NCBI GenBank assembly: GCA_964504565.1
Contig: CAZDEY010000011.1
Span: forward strand, 62,001-126,000
Direction: 5' to 3'
Source of the DNA: Cesiribacter sp964504565
Lineage (GTDB): Bacteria > Bacteroidota > Bacteroidia > Cytophagales > Cyclobacteriaceae
DNA length: 64,000 nt
Shown: one piece after another, positions 34,275-42,833 of the stretch
Numbering within the stretch: position 1 is the first letter of the stretch
Layout: every line of letters starts with the position of its first letter
Notes under the pieces: model-generated
Told to the model about the DNA's origin: nothing
What the model saw: only the letters and a program-made list of their open reading frames with translations
The model's database searches: none
Made by a program: the position numbers and the translations under genes

Positions 34275-35339
34275 TTAGGCAGCCTTAAAGGCCTGAGGGT
34301 TATTTTTTCCGGAATTAGGAGCTATAAACAAAAAGCCTAGCTTGCCCATAACCATTATTCTATACAGGAAAATAGGGGTTACTAATCCCACGATATAGGT
34401 TATGGCTACAACCGGGTAGGGTTCACTATATCCCAGAATTTTAACCAGAAATATCCTTAGGCTCGCTTCAATAGGAACATGCAAAAGATATATATATAAA
34501 GAATGCTGACCTAAGGTTCTTATAAATTCCAGACTCTTTACTTTGCTAGTGGCCAGCTTTATAGCTAATAATAAGGTGAATATGCTGCCGGTAATTGCAA
34601 AAATTAAATGTAGAACCAGTGAATTCTGGAATTCCGGCTGAAGCAAAGTATATTCTCCGGCCACCGCAATTAGAAAACTAAGCATCAAGATCGGCCACGA
34701 ATTGGCTAACTTAGTTAATTGCCGGTTTAAAAGGTTTTTAGAAAATAAATCGCCCAATACAAAAAATATGTATAGCGTAAGAATGAAGAAAGGGACCCGG
34801 GTGCCTTCCACCAAGATTGCCAAGCTATATAAAATAATACCACTTACAGCTAATGCGTATTTATTGCCTTTAAAAACTATATACACCAGCAGGTATAGTA
34901 TAGAAACTACAAATAGGGTATACAAAAACCACCAGTGTCCCCAGGGGGCGTATAAAATTCGGAGGTACCAACCCAGTGTGGCATCGCTGGTAGTTAAGCT
35001 GGAAAATACAATTTGTAGTGTAGTTACAATTAAGGACCAAATAACATATGGATAGAGTATAGTTTGTGCTTTATGCCATACGTAACCTATTTTTCCTCTT
35101 TTTTGAATGCTCATTCTAAAGAAAACGCCGCTGAGAATAAAAAATAGAGGCATCCGGAAGGTTACTCCAATACTATCGGCCAAGGTAAAAAAATGTTCAT
35201 CTAGGCCTATATCTTCGTTCCGAACCCCAATAACTGCGTGCCGAAAGGCTACCATTGCAATTGCCAGGCCTTTGGCGTAGTCCATCCAAGCCAATCGGTC
35301 GGTAGTATTTGCACTTAAGCTAAAAATCTGACGCAACAT
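34275..35339 (-). CDS. Acyltransferase family 3 membrane protein
   Basis: This 354-residue membrane acyltransferase shows WMDYAKGLAIAMVAFRH at residues 18-34, the family pattern with conserved His34, then FRMPLFFILSGVFF. About ten helices are visible. The branch resembles the fucose 4-O-acetylase-like proteins. It is 23 bases upstream of the probable GT-C gene on the same strand, so they are probably co-transcribed and may act on the same glycan. A -7 element lies 25 bases upstream of the ATG. Confidence 0.85.
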   Translation of the reverse strand: MLRQIFSLSANTTDRLAWMDYAKGLAIAMVAFRHAVIGVRNEDIGLDEHFFTLADSIGVTFRMPLFFILSGVFFRMSIQKRGKIGYVWHKAQTILYPYVIWSLIVTTLQIVFSSLTTSDATLGWYLRILYAPWGHWWFLYTLFVVSILYLLVYIVFKGNKYALAVSGIILYSLAILVEGTRVPFFILTLYIFFVLGDLFSKNLLNRQLTKLANSWPILMLSFLIAVAGEYTLLQPEFQNSLVLHLIFAITGSIFTLLLAIKLATSKVKSLEFIRTLGQHSLYIYLLHVPIEASLRIFLVKILGYSEPYPVVAITYIVGLVTPIFLYRIMVMGKLGFLFIAPNSGKNNPQAFKAA

Positions 35340-35363
35340 GCAGCACTGTTAAAACAATTGCCG

Positions 35364-35371
35364 CAAATATA
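35364..35371 (-). promoter_or_regulatory. -7 element of the acyltransferase/GT-C operon
   Basis: On the minus strand TATATTTG matches TAnnTTTG, 25 bases before the ATG at 35339. No -33 box was found. Confidence 0.45.
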
Positions 35372-35418
35372 TTAAATATTGATATTTCTATTTAGTTTAT
35401 TCTGATTCTTAAACTAAA

Positions 35419-35449
35419 TAAGCCAGGAGGCAATTTGCTTCCTGGCTTA
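35419..35449 (-). terminator. Terminator of the 824-residue T9SS protein gene
   Basis: TAAGCCAGGA / TCCTGGCTTA form a perfect 10-bp stem with an 11-base loop, 21 bases beyond the stop at 35470. A T-rich tract (TTTAGTTT) follows on the minus strand. Confidence 0.8.
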
Positions 35450-35469
35450 ATCTCAAAGTTTTAAGGGGC

Positions 35470-37944
35470 TTAGTTCTTAATAATCCGGTTCGTGTACGTC
35501 TTATCGCCGTCCTTAATTTTCAGTATGTACATACCTTCCTTTATTGAACTTGAGCTAAGGTCTAGTCGAAGTGAGGCCTCGTCGGTAGTATAAGTTTTTG
35601 AAATAATTGCGTGGCCTGCCAGGTTATACATTTCAACTAGAACTTCCTGAGAGAATCCTTCGCCAAATTCGACTGTAATAAAATCGGTAGTAGGATTAGG
35701 GTAGGCGGTAAAGCTAAGGTTTTCAACCTGGGTGTCAGGTGCGGCCAAAGCAGTAGAGCTTTTGCGGCTTTCGGTAGAAGCCGAGCTGCCCGCCTGAATA
35801 GTCATGCCATTTAGGTAGCCGTAGCTTGAATTGGCACCTTTTTCAATAGTGATTACTATTTCTCCATTGCTGTTAGGTTGTACCCCTTGAATATTTACCG
35901 AAGCGGCAGTATTGTAACTTGCCGAGAGGCTTACAGTAGACGAGCCAATTTTATATACTGTAGTTCGGTCGCCGCCGGCATTTCGGCTTCCTACAAAAGT
36001 GAAGGAATAGCGTACATTAGGGTCTAAGCCGTATACTTTTATTTGCTCGCCATCTTCGCGGGCAGTCCAGTACCCATTAGTTAGTACCTTATCCGGGTAT
36101 ACCCCAGAATTATTACCGGTTTCCATGCCCCCTGAGTTGTAACCGCTAGATCCATTCTCGTAACCCCAAGGAGTCATTAGTTCAACACCAATCGTTGAAG
36201 GCTGGCCTTCGGTATCCTTCAGGTTAGTTAATTTGAACCCGGTTCCAGGCTGAGAATTGAAGTTGTTCCAGGGAGAAGGAAGGGAGTTGCCGTCATTAAA
36301 GTTTATGTTGTATAGGGCAGTCTGGGTAGGGGGAGAAGAACTGGAGGATGAACTATTATCCGTTATTTTAAGGGCGCCTAGGTAGGCGAAGGAGTTTCCG
36401 TTAGCCAGGCTAACGCTCAGGGTGATTACCCCGCCGGTGCTAGGCCTCACACTGCTTAGGGTTGCGGTGTTGCTGGTGTTGTTGCTCACCACTAGGCTAG
36501 CCGTTTTGCCCCCGGCACTGTAAATAGTGGTGCGGGTATCGCTGGCCTCGCGGCTGGCAAACATCGACAGGTCATAGGTCGAAGACGCATCCAGCCCGCT
36601 AATTTCTATAGTTTCACCGCCGGCATCGTTGGTCCAGTAAGAGGTAAGCATAGCCGCATCGGCGAATACCCCGCTGTTGTTGCCGGTGGTAGACCCGCTG
36701 GCAATAGCCCCGGACCAGGGGCTGCTAAGCTTCACGCGGATGGCGGAAGCAGTTCCATCTTCGGCTTTAAGGTTGTTGATAACCCTTCCGGAGTGCGGGT
36801 TGGTGCTGAAGTTGTTCCAGGGCGCAGAGGCCGGGTTGCTGCTATTGAAGTTAACCAGGTAGGCATTAGGGTTGCCGCCCCGGTTGCCGCCGTCTACTAG
36901 GGGGTTAACTGTTACCTTAACATCATCGCTGGCCGTGGCCCCGTCGTTGTCGGTTACAGTCAGGCGGAAGGTGTAGCTGCCTTCTACCAGGGCGGAAAGC
37001 TGCAGGTTCAGGCTAGTGGTGTTGGTCAGGGTTGCAGCCGGGCCGCTTACTTTGGTCCAGCTTTTGGCGGCAATGCTGCCGTCGCTGTCCGAGGCGCTGC
37101 CGCTAAGGGTCAGCGAGGCGGTAGGCAGGGTAATGGTTTTGTCGGAACCGGCATTCGCCGTAGGGGCTGCATTGGCCGGTGGTGTACCACCGGTTTTTGA
37201 GAATTGCAACATCCAGGTATAAATATCGTGCCCGGCTGAGCCGTCGTAGGTCATAGTCCAGCTATCGTGCCCAACACCAGGGTAGGTAGTAAATTTACCT
37301 ATAGGGCTAGGTTTAGGGGTGCAGTTATTGTATTCGTCAACGGTTATTTTATCGGCATGATAGGATACAACCCCATCCGCATCGCCATGAAATGCCCACA
37401 GAGGTATATGGGAAAAATTACAACTGTTAATATACTGGGCTTCACCAGCAATAGGAACTATAGCGGCAAGCTGATTAGGGTAGGATGCTGCATAGCGATA
37501 GGTAGAAATACCCCCCATGCTCAAGCCAGTCATATAGATACGGTTAACATCAACCCGGTATTTGGTTTTTAGCCAATCTATATAAGTATCAATGGTTCCG
37601 TAGTTCCACCAGGTAGTTGATTGAGGCGATACCACGATGAAAGGAAAATCGCGACCTTTTTCTATTTCTTTACCCGGCCCGTGTTTAATGGCAGCCGGCA
37701 GATTGGTAGTTCCATTTCCTTTTTCACCTAAACCATGAAGAAATATTAGAATAGGATACTTGTTATTATTCTTATCGTATCCTATTGGAAGATATTCATA
37801 GTACCCGTAGGGGGAAGTTGTTGAGCCCAGGGGGCGGGCAGTGTGGGTTCCTTGTGCTTTAAGAGTAGTACTAAAACCGGCTAAAACCGCCATAGCGAAA
37901 AACAGTACTCTCAGAAACCTTTCTTTACCAATCATCCTAATCAT
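35470..37944 (-). CDS. Secreted esterase with PKD, two APWNN modules and T9SS sorting domain
   Basis: This 824-residue protein begins at ATG 37944 (the upstream TTG is unlikely; ATG 37935 is possible). It has a signal peptide (1-31), an alpha/beta-hydrolase domain (about 40-250) with nucleophile Ser142 in TGLSMGG, acid Asp188 or Asp190 in FHGDADG and His226 in GVGHDSW, the pattern of PHB depolymerase-like carbohydrate esterases, then PKD (260-348), APWNN module 1 (362-528), a poly-Ser linker (530-537), APWNN module 2 (545-718) and the T9SS domain (745-824). It probably removes acyl groups from a polymer outside the cell. It shares its design with the 2,226-residue protein. Confidence 0.87.
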   Translation of the reverse strand: MIRMIGKERFLRVLFFAMAVLAGFSTTLKAQGTHTARPLGSTTSPYGYYEYLPIGYDKNNNKYPILIFLHGLGEKGNGTTNLPAAIKHGPGKEIEKGRDFPFIVVSPQSTTWWNYGTIDTYIDWLKTKYRVDVNRIYMTGLSMGGISTYRYAASYPNQLAAIVPIAGEAQYINSCNFSHIPLWAFHGDADGVVSYHADKITVDEYNNCTPKPSPIGKFTTYPGVGHDSWTMTYDGSAGHDIYTWMLQFSKTGGTPPANAAPTANAGSDKTITLPTASLTLSGSASDSDGSIAAKSWTKVSGPAATLTNTTSLNLQLSALVEGSYTFRLTVTDNDGATASDDVKVTVNPLVDGGNRGGNPNAYLVNFNSSNPASAPWNNFSTNPHSGRVINNLKAEDGTASAIRVKLSSPWSGAIASGSTTGNNSGVFADAAMLTSYWTNDAGGETIEISGLDASSTYDLSMFASREASDTRTTIYSAGGKTASLVVSNNTSNTATLSSVRPSTGGVITLSVSLANGNSFAYLGALKITDNSSSSSSSPPTQTALYNINFNDGNSLPSPWNNFNSQPGTGFKLTNLKDTEGQPSTIGVELMTPWGYENGSSGYNSGGMETGNNSGVYPDKVLTNGYWTAREDGEQIKVYGLDPNVRYSFTFVGSRNAGGDRTTVYKIGSSTVSLSASYNTAASVNIQGVQPNSNGEIVITIEKGANSSYGYLNGMTIQAGSSASTESRKSSTALAAPDTQVENLSFTAYPNPTTDFITVEFGEGFSQEVLVEMYNLAGHAIISKTYTTDEASLRLDLSSSSIKEGMYILKIKDGDKTYTNRIIKN

Positions 37945-38364
37945 TATTTTTGACAAATCTTCAAAAAGTTATCTTTTAGGCGATAACCTTCGATGGCTAA
38001 ATTAGGAAATAGGCTTCTCTGGTTCCTATATGGAATATTTCTACAATTTCACATATTAGAAAAATTATATTTAAGAATAGTTTAATTCATTCATGATCCT
38101 TAAAAATATCCTATAATTGCCCAGGTCTTACATGGGGAATCTGTACCCACACTGTGTAGGCTATGATTAATACGAAGTATAGACTTTAGATATTGGGTAA
38201 TAAATTCACAAAACCTGGTACGTGTTATTTGTTAAAATATATATCTAGCTAAGAATTATCTATTTTGTAAAAATTCTTACCAGATAGTGAAACCTACGTA
38301 AATTAATTTCGTAGTCAGTTAAAATTAAACTGGTTAGCCAAGAATTTGGCCTAGTATTTAAGCT
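37945..38364. other. AT-rich intergenic region
   Basis: This 420-base gap separates two minus-strand genes. A small GCCAA/TTGGC inverted repeat lies at 38337-38350 just past the stop of the upstream glycosyltransferase, followed on the minus strand by a T-rich tract, and could be a weak terminator. No open reading frame of note and no clear -7 element were found. Confidence 0.4.
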
Positions 38365-39495
38365 TTAGGCGAGTATAAATTCTTTATAGAGTTCTTTGCA
38401 CTGCCGGGCGGCATTTAACCAACTGAATTTCATTACCCTTTCAAGACCCTTGGTTATTAGGTTACTTCTAAGCTGATTGTCGGAAGTTAAATTTTCTATA
38501 CTCTGAGAAATCGCATCAGTACTAGTAGGATCTACTAAGTAGGCAGCATCTCCGGCAATTTCGGGCATAGCTGAGGTGTTACTGGTTACAACCGGCGTTC
38601 CAACTGCCATAGCTTCCAAAATTGGTAAACCAAAACTTTCCCTTAGCGAAGGATATAAAAAAAGTTGAGCCTTTTTATATAAATATGGTAGGTACTGATG
38701 TGGGGTATAACCTAAAGTAATTATACTGTTGTCCAAAGATGAGGCTTTAAACTGATTGAGTAAGTTATTAATGTAGGTACGGTCAGCCTCAAGTATTACC
38801 AAAGGTATATGAGTAGTGGGGTTCCTGTTACAATACGAAATGTAACTTCTTACTACGTTATTAAGGTTTTTTTTAGGAGCGTGGTTACCTAAAAAAAATA
38901 TATAATTATCCGGCAAATTTCGTAGCCTGCTTTTGTCGAAATCGTTCCGTTCCAGGTTTTTAAAAGCAGCGTGATTTAAACCATTGTAAATAACCCTAAC
39001 TTTGTCGGGCTTCAGTTCTAATCGGTTAAGTATTTGATTTTTCTCGTACTCAGAGACTGTAACTAAGGTAGTATTCTTTTTTTTGGCTAATTGCGGAATA
39101 AGTAATCTACGGTAAACATTTCCAAAATTCTGATAGTAAGTACCGGCAAAACTTATTCGCTCCAGATATATAACATCGTGAAGGGTAATAATAAGAGGCA
39201 CCGGGCAAAATAAGGGGGCAGTATTGCTTGTGCAGTGTAGGAGGTCTACCTTATATTTTTTAACCGCCAAGGGTAAGGCTACCTGTTCCCAATCGGGGTA
39301 GGTTAGGGCTTTAAGAACCTTAATTTTAAAGTTAGGGGTTTCAGTAAGACAAACGTCACTTCCTTCGGCTACAAATATGGTGTACTGGTTTTCGGTGTCA
39401 ATAATCTGCAGTTGGCGTATTATTTCCAGAGCGACAATGTCCATGCCGTGTTTCTTTTTACGGAAAATTCTCTGAGCTTCAATACCAATATGCAT
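38365..39495 (-). CDS. Glycosyltransferase family 4 (GT-B)
   Basis: This 376-residue GT4 retaining glycosyltransferase has an N-terminal donor-side Rossmann domain beginning MHIGIEAQRIF, and a C-terminal domain with FFLGNHAPKKNLNNVV (about 200) and the E-x7-E motif in ESFGLPILEAMAVGTPVV (about 290). It is of the mannosyltransferase type common in exopolysaccharide loci. ATG at 39495 is used because the frame upstream offers only TTG. It is the last gene of the minus-strand polysaccharide operon, 40 bases after the GT2 gene. Sugar and linkage are unknown. Confidence 0.87.
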   Translation of the reverse strand: MHIGIEAQRIFRKKKHGMDIVALEIIRQLQIIDTENQYTIFVAEGSDVCLTETPNFKIKVLKALTYPDWEQVALPLAVKKYKVDLLHCTSNTAPLFCPVPLIITLHDVIYLERISFAGTYYQNFGNVYRRLLIPQLAKKKNTTLVTVSEYEKNQILNRLELKPDKVRVIYNGLNHAAFKNLERNDFDKSRLRNLPDNYIFFLGNHAPKKNLNNVVRSYISYCNRNPTTHIPLVILEADRTYINNLLNQFKASSLDNSIITLGYTPHQYLPYLYKKAQLFLYPSLRESFGLPILEAMAVGTPVVTSNTSAMPEIAGDAAYLVDPTSTDAISQSIENLTSDNQLRSNLITKGLERVMKFSWLNAARQCKELYKEFILA

Positions 39496-39535
39496 TATCC
39501 CCTGTTTCAAACCGCTAGTATAGGCATTAGCCGGC

Positions 39536-40444
39536 TTATATACTACCTAATTTGGGGTGTATGTGCCATAGCCAACCTTTTGCTAAGGCCTTCAAATTAG
39601 CATATTCTTTCTTCTTTAAAAAGGTAATTATAGCTTTTGGTGTAGCTAATGCTAAGGCGTATGCTATAAAAAAAAATTTAGCCGGTAATGGGCTGTTTTT
39701 AATTATAAATAAGGTGCGGTTGCGGTTAAGGTAGTAGGTTTTTAAAGGGCTGCCTTTTCCCGTTGAAATTGATTCTTTGTGATAAATAGTAGCTTCCGCC
39801 TGGTAATAAATCTTGAAACCAGCCCGCATTATCCGGCTCGACCAATCCCATTCTTCGTAGTATAAAAAGTACGACTCGTCAAATACGCCGACCGCATCCA
39901 GTACCGCTCGCGATAGCATCATGGCAGCTCCGTGGGCACCGTAGGTTACTTGGCTAGTATCAAACTGGCCATTATCGGTTTGGTGGCTACCATACGCAAA
40001 TGTTCGGCCGGTATAATAATTCATGGGAGCAAAGCCCGCGTATTGAATTGTATTCGGCTGGTGGTAAAACTTAATTTTTGGGCAAACAACTCCAATTTCC
40101 GGATCATCCAAAAAAGGTTCAAGTAGGTTTTCTAGCAGGTTAGGAGTTACTTCAGTATCGTTATTTAGCAGGAATAGGTAATCTCCTGTAGCCTTGTTTA
40201 GGGCCAGATTATTGCCACCGGCAAACCCAAGGTTTTTTTCAGACTTAATATAATGAACCGGATAGCTATACCCTTTGGTATAGTTAACCGAAGCTTCCTT
40301 TTTACTTCCGTTATCTACTATCCAGATTTCGAAATTGGGGTAGGTAAGGTTTTCTAAAGAAGCCAAGAGCTCGTATGTTACCTCGGGCTGATTGTAATTA
40401 ACCGTAATTAACGAAATTAGCGGTTCTTCGCTTCTTGCTTTCAT
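39536..40444 (-). CDS. Glycosyltransferase family 2 (rhamnosyltransferase-like)
   Basis: This 302-residue GT2 enzyme of the WbbL/RfbF type has VNYNQPEVT and IVDNGS at the nucleotide-binding site, GFAGGNNLAL near residue 73, the DxD-like LLNNDTEVTP near 92, and YEEWDWSSR near 195 carrying the probable catalytic acid. The hydrophobic stretch near the C-terminus may sit in the membrane. Proteins with this pattern often transfer deoxysugars such as rhamnose. It lies 31 bases downstream of the membrane GT2. Confidence 0.85.
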   Translation of the reverse strand: MKARSEEPLISLITVNYNQPEVTYELLASLENLTYPNFEIWIVDNGSKKEASVNYTKGYSYPVHYIKSEKNLGFAGGNNLALNKATGDYLFLLNNDTEVTPNLLENLLEPFLDDPEIGVVCPKIKFYHQPNTIQYAGFAPMNYYTGRTFAYGSHQTDNGQFDTSQVTYGAHGAAMMLSRAVLDAVGVFDESYFLYYEEWDWSSRIMRAGFKIYYQAEATIYHKESISTGKGSPLKTYYLNRNRTLFIIKNSPLPAKFFFIAYALALATPKAIITFLKKKEYANLKALAKGWLWHIHPKLGSI

Positions 40445-40475
40445 CTCTAAGACCCTACTGTGCTATTCTTCCTGA

Positions 40476-41648
40476 TTAACCTTTGTGTACGTGAGGCGTA
40501 TGGATAAAGGTTTTGTCGGCATTTTTTAGTTTAAACAGTAGGCCGGTCATTTTTAAAAATGCTTTTGGAAGAGAGGCTGCAGCAGTTAATAATCGCTTAT
40601 CGTAAGCAAATTTACCTAAGGATACAGTAAAAGCCACTACGTATAAGCCCAAACCTGCCAGCCAACCTGCAGGACCCAATATGCTATACTGAGGAAAAAG
40701 CACAGCCAGTCCGGTAAGGCTTACTATACCTCCTAAAAGCATTACCCGGGGCAGCATTGTGTTAGAAAGTACCAAGTTAGCGTAGCTAAAATTTCCTAAG
40801 AATAAATGCTTAATACCTAATTTAAAATATTGACGAAGGTTTTTAAACTGGCTGCTTAACCAACGTTTGCGCTGGTTTTGAAACACCTCCGGGTTATCAA
40901 CTTTTTCATCTTGTACTTCAGCCTGTTTAAAATACCAGATTTTATGGCCCCGCTCCAGTAGTTGCAATTGTAATACCCGGTCAAAGCCTCCAATAGCTTT
41001 GTTCTGAGCCATAAGCTCTTTAAGTATGTTAAAATCAAAGGCCACGCCGCTGCCAATAATGCTGGATGATAAGCCTAAGGAATTATAACCCTTACGGAAG
41101 ATATGATTATTAATTGATTCAGAAGCAGCATCCAAAATGGCAAAATTGGTATTCATGTTTTTAGCCACCCTTCGGCCTTGAACTGCCTTATATCCTCGCT
41201 CAAAACCCCAGGCAATCCGGCGTAAAAAATCAGGACTCATAAGGTTGTCAGCGTCCAGAATAACTGCTATGTCTGTATCAGCGTCTGCCGTGCGCAGGGC
41301 TTCATTTAGTGCTTTAGCTTTAGTACTTTTCTCAAAATGCACCTCGCAAACTCTTATAGGCAGGGCCCGCAATTCGGTTAAGGTTTCCTGCTTAAGGCTA
41401 TCAGCAATAACGCAAACCTCGTACATACTACGGTTGTAGCTTTGGTTAAGCGCATGCTTGGCCGAATCTACAATTACTGCATCTTCTTTATATGCCGGAA
41501 GAAGTACACTTATTTTGTATTGGTCGTTGGTGCTTATTCCCTCAGGCAGGTTTCTTAGGCGGCCGGCTACGGCACAAGTTGCCAGGTAAGCTCCAAAGCC
41601 GTGAAAGTAGGTGGCAGCACCAATTTCTAAAACATTCAAAATATTCAT
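40476..41648 (-). CDS. Membrane-bound family 2 glycosyltransferase (cellulose synthase-like)
   Basis: This 390-residue GT2 protein has a cytoplasmic catalytic domain and three to four C-terminal helices. Motifs are VLLPAYKEDAV, LDADNLMSP (DxD, about 133), GFDRVLQLQLLERG (acceptor/base region) and the processive signature QRKRW near residue 266 (Q-x-x-R-W). The first helix is short or missing, unlike the 6375 enzyme. It probably adds sugars from the inner face. A long inverted repeat separates it from the sugar transferase gene upstream. Confidence 0.85.
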   Translation of the reverse strand: MNILNVLEIGAATYFHGFGAYLATCAVAGRLRNLPEGISTNDQYKISVLLPAYKEDAVIVDSAKHALNQSYNRSMYEVCVIADSLKQETLTELRALPIRVCEVHFEKSTKAKALNEALRTADADTDIAVILDADNLMSPDFLRRIAWGFERGYKAVQGRRVAKNMNTNFAILDAASESINNHIFRKGYNSLGLSSSIIGSGVAFDFNILKELMAQNKAIGGFDRVLQLQLLERGHKIWYFKQAEVQDEKVDNPEVFQNQRKRWLSSQFKNLRQYFKLGIKHLFLGNFSYANLVLSNTMLPRVMLLGGIVSLTGLAVLFPQYSILGPAGWLAGLGLYVVAFTVSLGKFAYDKRLLTAAASLPKAFLKMTGLLFKLKNADKTFIHTPHVHKG

Positions 41649-41689
41649 GCCGGAGAGGTAGTGTAGTTATTCAACTATAAACAATAATA

Positions 41690-41732
41690 GGTAGCTAACA
41701 GTGCTTTAATTGGTAAAGTACTGTTAGCTACC
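41690..41732 (-). other. Long intergenic hairpin between sugar transferase and GT2
   Basis: GGTAGCTAACAGT (41690-41702) pairs with ACTGTTAGCTACC (41720-41732), and inner bases CTTTA/TAAAG extend the stem to about 19 bp with one G-T pair. The minus-strand tract that follows is only partly T-rich, so it may be an attenuating terminator or a processing site rather than a full stop. Confidence 0.6.
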
Positions 41733-41747
41733 ATAAAGTAACTTCGT

Positions 41748-42833
41748 TTATACGGATTCTTTTTGAAGCAATGCCGGGAAGGTCTGAGCCATAATTTTAA
41801 GATCAAACCACATTGAATAGCTATCGGCATACTGCATGTCTAACGCTATACGCTCCTCGGTGGACATTTCTTTTTTGCCCCGCTTAGTTACCTGCCATAA
41901 GCCGGTAATGCCTGCTGGTGCTAAGAAGCGCTTACTCCACAAATCGCGGGTAATTTTTTCTGCCTCATATAGCGGTAGGGGGCGGTTGCCTACAATTGAC
42001 ATATCGCCCAAAAGTACATTTATTAACTGAGGCAACTCATCCAAACTACTGTTTCTCAAGAATTTACCAAAGCGGGTAATTCTGGGGTCGTTATCAATTT
42101 TTACAAATGAAGTGCCTTTGGGGTCACCACTGTACTGGTTCAGGTGCATCATCTTTTGTAGTTCCTTGTCCGCACCTACCCGCATTGACCGGAATTTGTA
42201 AAAGTTAAAAATTCGATAGCCGGTACCAACCCGTTTGCTGATATAAAATACCGGTCCTTTAGATTCCAACTTAATTAGGGCCACAATTAAAAGGAAAAGT
42301 GGGCTAAGTAGTAGCAAAGCCAAGCCGGAAGCCAGAATATCGAATGCCCGTTTAAAAAACGATACCTTTAAATGCGGAAAACGGTTCAGTCCATTATCAT
42401 TATCCAGCCGATCTTCACTGGTCTGGTGCAAAAAGGCAATTCGACCCAGCATATCGCCGATGGGGCGGCCGTCTACTAGAATATCGTCAGCACCGGAGGC
42501 TTTAGCCTTTTTAACAAACTCTTTGGTGCGAGACTGTGAATACAAAATACTAGGCACTCCGCGAAGTTCATTACAGCGTTCCAAATTTTTCAGGAAGGTA
42601 TAGGCTTCATTATTTTCAATATCTTCCCGGCAAAGAATAGCGTAGGGGAGTGGCTTATTAGCGTACACCTCGCTCAGTAGGTTTACATAAGCTGTAAACG
42701 CATTGGGTAAATGCTGTAACTGAAATTCATTATTAGCCAATTCTTCAGTTAACTGGTCAGGAAATTTATTACCAACCAGCACTACTTTTTTAGAATGGCA
42801 AGGAGGAGTTGGTTTATTAGAGAGCTTCTGCAT
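41748..42833 (-). CDS. Polyprenyl-phosphate sugar transferase with degenerate receiver-like N-terminus
   Basis: This 361-residue enzyme of the WcaJ/ExoY family starts polysaccharide assembly by moving a sugar-1-phosphate to undecaprenyl phosphate. The catalytic part begins at FFKRAFDILASG (about 159) with one hydrophobic helix, then KFRSMRVGAD, RNSSLDELPQL, GNRPLP and the end motif PAGITGLWQV. Most such proteins have either four N-terminal helices or none. Here about 135 residues look like a receiver fold (KKVVLVGN, YAILC, PSILYS, ADDILV strands) without the acidic pocket, phospho-Asp or Lys. It overlaps the response regulator gene by 17 bases. Confidence 0.85.
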   Translation of the reverse strand: MQKLSNKPTPPCHSKKVVLVGNKFPDQLTEELANNEFQLQHLPNAFTAYVNLLSEVYANKPLPYAILCREDIENNEAYTFLKNLERCNELRGVPSILYSQSRTKEFVKKAKASGADDILVDGRPIGDMLGRIAFLHQTSEDRLDNDNGLNRFPHLKVSFFKRAFDILASGLALLLLSPLFLLIVALIKLESKGPVFYISKRVGTGYRIFNFYKFRSMRVGADKELQKMMHLNQYSGDPKGTSFVKIDNDPRITRFGKFLRNSSLDELPQLINVLLGDMSIVGNRPLPLYEAEKITRDLWSKRFLAPAGITGLWQVTKRGKKEMSTEERIALDMQYADSYSMWFDLKIMAQTFPALLQKESV

